30,033 nt of DNA from Azolla pinnata (taxonomy: Eukaryota > Streptophyta > Polypodiopsida > Salviniales > Salviniaceae), in the NCBI GenBank assembly GCA_037176905.1, contig JBBBWG010002225.1:165417-195449 (forward strand). Reading direction: 5' to 3'. The first letter of the stretch is position 1. The number at the start of each line of letters is the position of its first letter. Below, in pieces: positions 22,163-30,033 of the stretch. A program made the position numbers and the translations under genes. Under the pieces are notes generated by a model. That model made no database searches. It was not told the origin of the DNA and saw only the letters and a list, made by a program, of their open reading frames with translations.

Positions 22163-22249
22163 CAGGTCTTTGGGTTGAGCTGCTGATCACACCCAGTTTC
22201 CTGACAGACATACAATCAGCTCCAGGCAGCTTTGTCGGAGGGGGGAAGT

Positions 22250-22718
22250 ATGGCTCGATCGGCCGCCAAACTGGCGGCGGCATTCGTACACGCATGGATC
22301 GCCGCCAGCTTGATGCTGAATCTAGCTCGAGCCAGAGTAAGTTCAACCCTGTGAACTCGGAAACCCTAAACCCCAAAACCCTAAAAGGAATTCGTGCGAC
22401 TCTCTGCAGTGCAACTTTGCGGCGTCGTGCAAGGACATGGAGCTGGTGGACGGAAGCACTCTGGCGGCAGCGTGCAGGGCCATGGACGACAGCTTCGTCG
22501 CCTCCACGATCGACCTCAACGAGAGGCTCTCCAACGACGATGGCCAGCTGCTGTGCAACGAGGGCGGCAGCGATTACACGGCTTCTTGCACCGATGCGAG
22601 GCTGACTGCGACCACCCTCAGCGCCAGCTGTAAGAACTCCGTCGCCGCGTTCGTCTCGACGAGCACCAACCTCAACAACTGCATCTCCAACAACAACGGC
22701 CGCCTCACATGGTGCTGA
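22250..22718 (+). CDS. Secreted single-domain cyanovirin-N homology (CVNH) lectin
   Basis: Predicted secreted carbohydrate-binding protein of 131 aa. Exon 1 (22250-22336) codes for 29 residues: a basic start, then a hydrophobic Ala/Leu-rich stretch ending near LNLARA, i.e. a signal peptide. A 73-bp intron (A|GTAAGT ... CTCTGCAG) is in phase 0. Exon 2 (22410-22718, TGA) holds one complete CVNH domain made of two tandem repeats. Repeat 1 contains SCKDMELVDGSTLAAAC and STIDLNERLSNDDGQL; repeat 2 contains SCTDARLTATTLSASC and STNLNNCISNNNGRL. Cys36-Cys51 and Cys89-Cys103 sit where the two family disulfides are. Four extra cysteines (30, 78, 120, 131) could add disulfides. The family is known from a cyanobacterium, filamentous ascomycetes and the fern Ceratopteris, and binds mannose-type or related sugars. 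The native role in plants is unclear; defence is my inference. The family call is firm; sugar specificity cannot be read from the sequence. Confidence 0.92.
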
Positions 22719-22804
22719 GTCTGCAATGATCCCCACGCCTCGAAATCTTTAAATCCCTGTCCGCTGCTTCCCTTGTAACCAATCTGTTAACCGCGTTCCA
22801 CTCT

Positions 22805-22810
22805 AATAAA
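22805..22810 (+). terminator. Polyadenylation signal of the CVNH gene
   Basis: AATAAA, 87 bases past the TGA, at a normal distance for a plant 3'UTR. Confidence 0.6.
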
Positions 22811-23721
22811 GCGCCCAAGTTTTATACTACAATTTTGTTCGCCATGGCTTCTCCGAGTAATTAGTTGTTGTAGGCTTCTCCGCAACCAGAAGAATGCTCC
22901 ATGCTTTCGCAACCTTGCTATACATGTATGAACAATGTCTTTTTTTAGACATTTCTGTCAATGGCCGTTGACCCCCCATCCACGCCTCGACGCTCGTTCC
23001 TAGGATTCAGCGTTGATTTTGACAAGAATTCTCTAGAGCCTCCCAATCAATCAGGGAGTTCATTGATAGCTTCGCTCTACGAAATGATCGGGGTGATATT
23101 CTCAAACAGAGCTCTCACTGGGACTTGCCCTGCCCTCCACAAGAATGCGTAAGCTCGCTCGCCTCAGGAATGACTTGGGAGAAATTGCCACGATAAAAAA
23201 AATTTTGAGAGGGAGAAATGACCAAAAAATCAAGAGACAAATTCGAATGGTTACTACATGCAATGGTGAAAAGCCTGGCACTAGGTTTTAGATTTACTGG
23301 TTTCTGACAAGAAGAGCAATTGAAGGAACTCTAATCGGAAATCGAGCTATTTTGATCTAGAAGCTTCAAAATCATTAAGCGAATGAATATTGACAACACA
23401 GGATGCAAATCCACGATAAAACACCTTCCTTTCCTGTTAATCAATAACATGTGAAGGAGAAAAGAAGGCCAGTTACAAATTGTACATTTTTTGTTTGATG
23501 ATGACCAAAAAAGGGGGAAGAAGATTGCAAGATCAGGGTTTAGCTGGAGTGCAAAAGGACGATGAATTTCCACAGGTGTGATGCATAGGTCCACGCAAAC
23601 CAACGAGATTGATTTTTCATCGCTGGATAGCTTGAAACAGAATTTTACAAAATGCCAAATTTAGGTTAGAAATCATACACCACCAAGAAGGCATGCAGTA
23701 TTGATTCCATAGCTTTAGACC
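22811..23721. other. Region between the convergent CVNH and LIL genes
   Basis: It should contain the 3' ends of both transcripts. A 63-codon frame starting with ATG at 22961 (MAVDPPSTPRRSFLGF...) matches no family I know and has no splice context. I see nothing else. Confidence 0.5.
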
Positions 23722-26700
23722 CTAGGAATCGTTCGCCGATCGGAAGACGAGGAAGGCGATGATGGCCCCTATAACTGTTGCGAGCCCCAGAGCCACGGTC
23801 GGAAGAGGTGCTACAAGACCCACACTCTGCACCACCATGAGACATGCCAGTAACTTTCCTTAGCAATGGATTACAAGCCAAATAAAAGCCTCTTACATGC
23901 TAAAGCACGATCTGAAGGACCATCAAATGCATATATACATGTTATACATCACACCAGAGACTTACTGTAATATGCATCATCATCATTACAAGAAAAGAGT
24001 TCTGATCATCGTATAAAAGACATGGGGCATACAAAATGGTTTTTGGTTTCCTGCAGGAAAATGCTGGTTAGTTTTCATCTAGTTTTTTGCTTCATTTTAC
24101 CTCCAACACTCCTTTTCCTGTAGCGACTTCGAGTGCAACGACGGCTACAAATCCAACCATTGCGGCGCGCCCGAACCATATGTCCAGGCTGTTAGCCTTC
24201 CCGTTGTTCAATTCACATCTTGCCATACCCACTGAGTTGGCAGTAAAGGCTTTCCGGGAGAGGATCTTTGCTTCTCCTGAGAGAAGAAAAAACAAACAGT
24301 CCTGGAAAGTTTTCATGGCTGACCACTTGGAATAGAACAGAATAGAACAGGACAGAATAGAATAGAATAGATCCATGAGGAGGTCAATTTTGAACCATGG
24401 AAAAAAGATGGAAAGAGGAAAACCAAGGTGATGAAACTTGACTACCAGTGAAGCATTGCAATTTCATGGGTTATACAAAGAGTTTGGTATAACACAGGAG
24501 AAAAACATAGCGAACCAAGAATTATAGCAGTTTCATGAGTTACACTTTGTTTTGAAGAGCAGCATTTTCATGAGCTTGTATAACACGGGAGAGAACCTGG
24601 TGCACCAAGAATACAGCATTTACATGAGTTACTTTGCTTCAAAGACTGGCATTTTCTTGAGCTTGTACGACACAGAACAGACCATGGTGCACCAAAAAAA
24701 TACAACAGTTTCATGAGCTTGTGTGACACAGGAAAGAACAAATTAAACCAGAAATACAGCATGTTCATTGGTTTGCTTCAAAGAGCAGCACAACACTGTG
24801 CACCAAAACTACAGAATTTTCATGACTTTGTTTCGAAAACAGCAATTTCATTAATTGCTTTGTTTCGAAGAGCAGCATTTTCATGAGGGTGGAACACAGG
24901 AGAGAACATGGTGACCAACAAATACAGCATTATCTTGTTTCCAAGAGCAGCATATCCATGTGCTTATGTAAACACAGGAGAGAGAACGGAGTACGCCAAA
25001 AATGACAGCTACTATCCATCCCTAGGTTCTGAAAACTTTTCCAACAAACCCTCTATAGCAAGAAGCTTACACATTAACACAGGGACCCTGATAATTTCTT
25101 ACTCGCATCTTGGTTTCTTTGCGGTTCTCAAATTCTATACTAAGTTGGAAATTCTCATGTAAACCTTTTTCAATTTTGATCATCAGTTTCTTTTCTGAGC
25201 GACTTCAACTATTTCAACAAGACAGAGAGAATAAGCAAGGAGATCACAAGGTATCTTCTTAGATAATCTGTCCACAACGAAGATTCAACCTGCTGCTAGT
25301 GATGTGGCATTGCCAAATGCCTGACATGAAGTGAATCCAACCTTGCTCCAGTTCTCGACGTTTCCATGTGTTGATGTAAAAGAGCACAATCTACTTCCTG
25401 TACCCAACAGCAAACCTACATAGAATATTAAACTAATCAGCATCTCATTCGTTGTATGTAAAGCATATTGTGCTCTATATTTTGAAGTCCGTCTACAGAA
25501 AATGCTTAATGCAACAGTCCACATAACCACTATGAAGCAAAAACGATTTAACATAGAAACGAGGTAGACTACATAAAATGAGACTGGTTTAGGACTTTAT
25601 ACAAGTTAAATGAGACAGGCATGCAAATGATCTCTAGCTCAGTTGCGGCAGTTTATGACCACTATTTCACACCTCTTCAGTAAAACGAGAAGTCTATAGG
25701 GTAATAAAATAAAAAAAATACCCTTTGTTTGTTGGTCAATTACCATATGTAACCCTAGGTTCAAAAGGAAACCTACCAAGTACCTCAACTTACCATCATC
25801 ATTACATGGGATGGTTGTATAGAGTTGGATCCAGAGGCATTGCATGATCTCGCTGCTTCATTGCCTCGATCACAGTAAACTATCATATAGGTACACTAGA
25901 TATATGGATTTCATACTCTATATGTCTGGCAATCATAGACATACATATGAATATCTTGGTTTTCACTGCACACGCCTCCAGACATCACAGAGTGTCTTCA
26001 AGTCTCCTAAGCTACATACTCAATGTTCTATCATGTCTTCTGTTTAGTGTTTACCTACCATATTCATTTCATTTTGTTATGGATGCTCAGAGAGCATCCA
26101 GGATTGTGATTGATATGACTCATTGCAGTTGTATTGCATTTTAAACAAAAAAAAGTCCTTGCTCCTTTCTTCATAAGATCAAATTTATCTCCAATGGCCA
26201 TACAAAACTTAGTTAAAGTATGCAATAAGGTGAAGTAGCTGATAAGAGGGCCTTCAACTGTGACTGACCATAAAAAAAAGAAATGCATTTGAAGTAAACC
26301 ATGTGTTGTAAGAATTCTAAGTATTTAAACAAAATAATTTCCATATTCAAAAAAAAAAAGATGGTCTAAATTTCTTTTCTGGGATGAAGTGATTTTTCCG
26401 CTCGAGCAAAGTCTTAGGCATGTTTTTCTCATTACTAGAATTTATGAACTAGAGCTTAAATCAGCCAGAGTCAATAAATTAACTAATAAGAGAAAACATA
26501 TGTACAAAATAATTGAACACATTTTTTAACGCATTTAATGTAGTTAATATATGTTGTATAACATAAATTGCTGATGACCGCAAACAACACAAACACTATA
26601 CAATGTTGTATATCAGGATTTGTTAGTGGACAGAAAGAATATAGCAACATCAACGTATGTCGCTGTATAAGATGAATTGCCAGTGACCACAAACAATAAT

Positions 26701-27595
26701 ACTTCCATCAATATTGTTGTTATACCACATGAATTACGAGTGGCCAACAAACAATACAAACGACATCAGTACACAGGGTTGTATATCAGGAATCGGCAGT
26801 GATCACAACAATAAAACATAAAAAAAATGTTGTTCTATATTAGGAATCCCCAGTGAGGACGAGCAATAGAAGAATATAAAAAACTTGCTACTGCATATCA
26901 GAAATCATGGAGACAATACATTGTCGTATCTCCGGAATCATTAGTAATCACACAGACAATACAGCATCAGCATCTGCCATTAGATAACATAAATCACACG
27001 CAATCACATACAGCACAACAACTTTCTATTTATGTCGTTATATAACATGAGTAGAGAGTGATCACAAAGGATTCAAATATTATCATTGGCTTGCCTCAAT
27101 ACATTATGAGAAGTAGACACAAAAGGCACGGAACCAGATTGGCTTCACCAAAGTCCAGATCGACCTCAAGAACGACTTCAGACAAACAAGAGCAGTCTAG
27201 CCATTGATCATCTAAGATGCTCGAATGGAATATAAATTATGGGAGACAAAATGAATCTACGAAAATACAACCTTATCTTGCACCATGAACAATTAACCCT
27301 AATATCGAGACCATGTGAAAAGCCCAGCATAGACGAAGATTTCCCCGCCTGTCCATCCCATTTACACAGATATCAACAGAAAGCTCTAGCACAGTCCGGT
27401 TTCCATAGCCCTTTTCCGCACACATGCACATCAAAAATCGATGCAAGCCATCATTTTGCTGCATAGTGTGCGGGAACACTCCGATCTATGCATATTTTAG
27501 AAGAACAGATAGATGACAAAAAATGGGCACAAACAGAAACAGGAAGAAGGATGCGATCTCTTACCCTGAGAAGAGGACAGCAACAAGGTCGCCAT
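23722..27595 (-). CDS. LHC-like (LIL / stress-enhanced-protein type) thylakoid membrane protein
   Basis: Predicted chloroplast protein of 103 aa. Exons on the minus strand: 27595-27565 (MATLLLSSSQ plus one base), 24276-24101 and 23826-23722 (TAG). All junctions are consensus GT-AG and the phases close. About 30 residues of Ser/Arg/Lys-rich sequence act as a probable transit peptide. Helix 1 carries an LHC-like motif, DIWFGRAAMVGFVAVVALE (residues 42-60), followed by TGKGVLE. A second hydrophobic helix (about 76-96, LPTVALGLATVIGAIIAFLV) ends near the C-terminus. Family members with this layout are the two-helix stress-enhanced proteins and other LIL proteins, which handle chlorophyll or protect photosystems. 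The usual Glu and Asn/His ligands of the ExxNGRxAM motif are Asp42 and Phe45 here, so pigment binding may be weak or different. Exons 2-3 are strong. Exon 1 is an inference from ATG context, transit-peptide character and matching phase across a 3.3-kb intron. Confidence 0.8.
24330..24371. repeat. (AGAATAGAAC)n / (AGAAT)n microsatellite
   Basis: Short array of GAATAGAACA and GAATA units just upstream (minus-strand sense) of the second LIL exon, inside intron 1. Confidence 0.85.
24430..24990. repeat. Degenerate minisatellite in LIL intron 1 (unit about 85-110 bp)
   Basis: Five or six diverged copies share TTTCATGAGYTTGTRTAACAC, AGGAGAGAACATGGTGCACCA, AATACAGCA and TTTGTTTCGAAGAGCAGCA in a fixed order, for example near 24500, 24590, 24680, 24800 and 24890. 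The units also resemble each other internally, as if made from shorter ancestral repeats. Confidence 0.8.
26530..27060. repeat. Degenerate minisatellite in LIL intron 1 (unit about 60 bp)
   Basis: Around eight diverged copies of GTTGTATAACATGAATTGCC-AGTGATCACAAACAATACAAACA-CATCAATA follow one another. Recognisable marks are TATATCAGGAATC, CAGTGACCACAAACAATA and TATAACATGAGTAG. It is unrelated in sequence to the array at 24430-24990, though both lie in the same intron. Confidence 0.8.
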
Positions 27596-27667
27596 GGCGG
27601 TGCAGGAAACAGAGCAGATCATCTTATCCTGAGATTATGTATACATAAAGCATTCCTATGTATGTAT

Positions 27668-27965
27668 GCATCTCGAATATGTATGTATGTATGTGTGCAT
27701 GTGTGTGTATGTATGTGTGTGTGCATGCATGCATGCATGTGTGCATGTGTGCGTGGGTGTATGCATGCATGCACATGTGTGTATACGAGCGTGCATTCAT
27801 ATGAGACACACCGGCACATACGGATTTGCACGTACGCATACATACACACATGCACACACATACATACACACACGCACACATACATACATGCATGCATACA
27901 TACATGCACACACACATACAAACACGTACATGCACATGCACACACACATACATACATACATACTT
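27668..27965. repeat. Strand-switch microsatellite forming an inverted repeat
   Basis: The left arm (about 27678-27790) consists of GTATGTATGTGTGTGCATGCATG-type sequence. After a spacer of about 50 bases the right arm (about 27830-27965) consists of the complementary CATACATACACACACGCACA type. The arms can pair over about 110-130 bases with mismatches. It lies 75-370 bases upstream of the LIL start codon. Confidence 0.9.
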
Positions 27966-28443
27966 ACTTACCTGAAGTTACGCATACATTACATAAATGC
28001 GAATGCATATGGACGATGCATGCCTGCATGAAATCATGTGTTGACATGATGATCAGAGGAAATTCGGCGAGGTATCACGTGAGTATACTTCATCGAGAGA
28101 TAGATGCTTAACACTGAGGGCCTTTTCGCCGATGAACAAAATCGCATTGCATAAGGCTCCTCGAACCACTCACTTGCTCTGTCCCGAGTTCGCCAAAAAC
28201 AACCTTTTCTTCTCGCTTACGCTTTAACAGAACATGTCGGTTAGACGTATATAAAGAAGGTTTGAGATTCGTCATTAGACAGGGGGAAGGGGCGGGGGAC
28301 AGCAAAATGCCGCTGGAATGAATCGCTAGAAGCTTTGTCCCCAACCGAAAGCTGTTTTCAAGGACACTTTCAAACGGCAGGAGGGCAAGCAATAAAAAAG
28401 AAGAAGGAAATCACTCTGATCGAAGCAGCAGAGTCCAGCTAAC
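27966..28443. other. Intergenic sequence, nothing recognised
   Basis: The 94-codon minus-strand frame at 28108-28392 has no family resemblance and no convincing start context. Nothing else is seen. Confidence 0.5.
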
Positions 28444-28609
28444 CTTTCCCAGAGTTTTTAAACTGCTCGATTGATCCTTGGCAGGAAAGGGTGGCATCAC
28501 GCGCACTGCCTTGATCATCAGAAATCGATTGATTTGCTGCATGTGGTTTCAGACCACCACATAGACGCCGTTTAGAAAACCTTATCTTCGGGATCTTGCT
28601 GAAAAGCAT
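28444..28609 (-). CDS. Possible unrecognised short exon
   Basis: From an ATG at 28609 the minus strand reads MLFSKIPKIRFSKRR, then a Ser/Gln/Asp-rich stretch, to a donor-like site (GGGAAAG|GTTAGC). The basic SKIPKIRFSKRR start followed by a polar segment looks like a small basic N-terminus. I could not find a continuing exon before the LIL gene and do not recognise the protein. It may be chance. Confidence 0.2.
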
Positions 28610-28621
28610 GCGCTTACTTGA

Positions 28622-28770
28622 TGAGCGCAAGCTTTCCGCACCACCGATCCTGTCATCGGTTTTGGCTCTTATTATATGCTAATGGCTTACCAAGGGGAAC
28701 CATGTCCTTTTCACACCACCAATCTTGTCGTCGTCTCTGGTTAATGGCTACCAAGGGACCATGTTCTCGC
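28622..28770. repeat. Tandem duplication of about 75 bp
   Basis: Two adjacent copies share TTTCCGCACCACCGATCCTGTC / TTTTCACACCACCAATCTTGTC, a middle TCGGTTTTGG / TCGTCTCTGG, and TAATGGCTTACCAAGGGGAACCATGT / TAATGGCTACCAAGGGACCATGT. The first copy has an extra CTCTTATTATATGC. Confidence 0.8.
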
Positions 28771-29478
28771 GTGCTCCAGTACCCTTGCCAGGAAAGAGAG
28801 CTGGTCTTTTCCTGCTACTACATATATCCCACTCACTCCATTCTTTATCGGGAGAAGCTCCTGTTTTAGCACCAAAACGATGGGAGTCGAAGGTGGGCAT
28901 CCACGAGAAGGAAGTGGAGACCGCAAAGCTGAGACGTGACACCGATGCCCTCAACGGTCCGGCGAGCGACACATCGATCCATGAGGGTGAGTGTGATTCG
29001 AACAGCCCCACCCCCCCCAACCCCTTGATCGATCGATCGATCGATCTTTCTTTCGACCGAGAGCTTTAAACCGAAGCTATCGACCAAGAAAGCAAAGCTT
29101 TTGAATGGGTGGGGTATTCCAAGCCAAGTGCAGAAGAGTGATGACCCCCATTTCGACTTCGACGAGCCGTGCGTGGTCGGCCACCACGAGATGCAACCCG
29201 TGCATACAAGACAAAACCGTGTAATAGAAGATTCTTCAGAACATCGGACGGCTGGAACGATCATGTACATACTACTTACTACTGGTGCAATTCCCGACAC
29301 ACCGAATCGGCAAGGCAAACACGGGGGGCCGGGGGGGGGGATGGAAGAAGAATCAAAGGAATAAGATCGTCGCAAGCCGGGGCCGGCAGCTATGCACGCA
29401 ACGGGAAAGCAGCAGCTCAACATAAGAAGAAGACACGTGGGAGGAGAATGAAAATGGGGTCTACGAAGCCGACGATGT
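28771..29478. other. Presumed 3' flank of the polyphenol oxidase gene
   Basis: Contains a (GATC)n run at about 29027-29046, C-runs near 29007-29020 and a G-rich run at about 29323-29340 (GGGGGG-CC-GGGGGGGGG). Open frames here are shadows or chance. The right part should hold the 3'UTR of the polyphenol oxidase gene. No clear AATAAA was identified. Confidence 0.45.
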
Positions 29479-30033
29479 CTATGAAGCCGACGGCAAACGG
29501 GAGGAGGAGGAGGAGGAGGCGGTCGTCGGCCTGATCCGACGAAGGGAGCGAGGGAGGCCCTCGGTCTCGCGGTAGATGCGGACGCTCGACACGGCGACGG
29601 GCGCGTAGGGCGGGTCGGCCCGCGGCACGACGGTGAGCACGACGCGGTCCAGAGCCGCGAGCCCGAGGCTGCGCAGGTTGTGGGCGATGGGGAAGCGCAC
29701 CGACGTGTTGCGGCGGTTGCCGGTGAGCTCCGTGTACACGGGCTGCGGCAGCGTGGAGAAGCGGCCGACGAACTCGGCGCACGCGACGGGCGTGGACGCG
29801 TTGGCGGACGGCAGGTTGAGGAACGCGTCGAAGTGGGCGGCCGCGTCGAGCACGCCCTCGATCCCCTCGAATGCGACCGTCTCGACGCCGTCGCCGTCGC
29901 CATAATTGTCGCCGTAATTGTCGTAATTGTCGCCGTCGCCGTAATTGTCGCCGTCGTAGTTGCCGGGGCGGCGGCTAGTGTTCGCACCCGCGGCGGCCGG
30001 GCGCGCCAGCACGAGCGAGCACGGCTCGAGGAG
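29479..30033 (-). CDS. PPO: Polyphenol oxidase (tyrosinase family), C-terminal part
   Basis: Last 184 residues of a gene that continues off the right edge, ending in TAG at 29479. In plants this type-3 copper enzyme oxidises o-diphenols to quinones, usually in the thylakoid lumen or vacuole. The copper-binding core lies outside the window. What is visible is the end of the preceding domain (LLEPCSLVLARP), an odd linker of Asn/Tyr/Asp/Gly repeats (NYDGDNYGDGDNYDNYGD), and then the PPO1_KFDV domain: VAFEGIEG, AAHFDAFLNLPS (the K-F-D-V signature region), CAEFVGRFSTLPQP, RFPIAHNLRSLGL, RVVLTVVPR and VAVSSVRIYRE. The C-terminal domain normally shields the active site until it is cleaved off. A Ser/Arg-rich tail of about 30 residues follows. 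The region is much more GC-rich than its neighbours. The fold call is good but not certain without the core. Confidence 0.85.
   Translation of the reverse strand, partial: LLEPCSLVLARPAAAGANTSRRPGNYDGDNYGDGDNYDNYGDNYGDGDGVETVAFEGIEGVLDAAAHFDAFLNLPSANASTPVACAEFVGRFSTLPQPVYTELTGNRRNTSVRFPIAHNLRSLGLAALDRVVLTVVPRADPPYAPVAVSSVRIYRETEGLPRSLRRIRPTTASSSSSSRLPSAS

Noticed and set aside
22158-22736. A 192-codon minus-strand frame over the CVNH gene
   Set aside because: It is the GC-rich shadow of the CVNH exons and has no domain of its own.
27488-28111. Long Cys/His/Met/Thr-rich frames on both strands
   Set aside because: They are translations of the TG/CA strand-switch microsatellite.
28866-29987. 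A 373-codon minus-strand frame with Thr/Ala/Arg/Pro-rich sequence
   Set aside because: It runs out of frame with the polyphenol oxidase KFDV domain and has only GC-driven low-complexity content.
1-30033. CRISPR array, prokaryotic operon, tRNA or rRNA gene
   Set aside because: The genes are spliced and eukaryotic. The repeats are micro- and minisatellites without regular unique spacers, and I saw no tRNA or rRNA signature.

Overview
This is nuclear DNA of a green land plant. The evidence is spliced genes with GT-AG introns, AT-rich introns beside GC-richer exons, plant telo-box motifs near gene starts, a chloroplast LHC-like protein and a plant-type polyphenol oxidase C-terminus. A cyanovirin-N homology (CVNH) lectin gene, a family I know in plants mainly from ferns, together with very abundant microsatellites, makes a non-seed plant (bryophyte, lycophyte or fern) my best guess. 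I cannot name the species.

Layout from left to right. (1) 1-3650, minus strand: the 5' part of a SKIP11-like F-box/kelch gene, with its kelch repeats beyond the left edge and an exceptionally long low-complexity N-terminus. (2) 3650-6900: repeat-rich promoter and intergenic DNA. (3) 7045-13068, plus strand: a CCR4-type (homolog 5/6-like) deadenylase/EEP nuclease in about 15 exons, with all catalytic motifs in place. (4) 13069-14994: tail-to-tail intergenic DNA. (5) 14995-20680, minus strand: a complete ubiquitin-activating enzyme E1 in six coding exons (1049 aa), plus a probable 5'UTR intron and a TATA box. (6) 20745-21370: ACAT microsatellite and a degenerate minisatellite. (7) 22250-22718, plus strand: a two-exon gene for a secreted CVNH-domain lectin of 131 aa. 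(8) 23722-27595, minus strand: a 103-aa LHC-like (LIL/SEP-type) thylakoid protein in three exons. Its first intron is 3.3 kb and full of degenerate tandem repeats. (9) 27668-27965: a (TG/TATG)n to (CA/CATA)n strand-switch microsatellite that forms a large imperfect inverted repeat just upstream of that gene. (10) 29479-30033, minus strand: the 3' end of a polyphenol oxidase gene (KFDV domain), continuing off the right edge.

The genes are unrelated neighbours, as is usual in a plant genome. E1 and the F-box protein both belong to the ubiquitin pathway. The CVNH lectin and polyphenol oxidase are both plausibly defence-related. I see no operon-like logic. The exon chains of E1, the CVNH gene and the LIL gene were built by hand from splice sites and phase, and their phases close exactly. 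CCR4 closes except for one base that needs checking near 9240 and an uncertain 5' end. The most notable items are the CVNH gene, the 692-residue low-complexity F-box N-terminus, and the many degenerate tandem arrays that fill introns and gene flanks.
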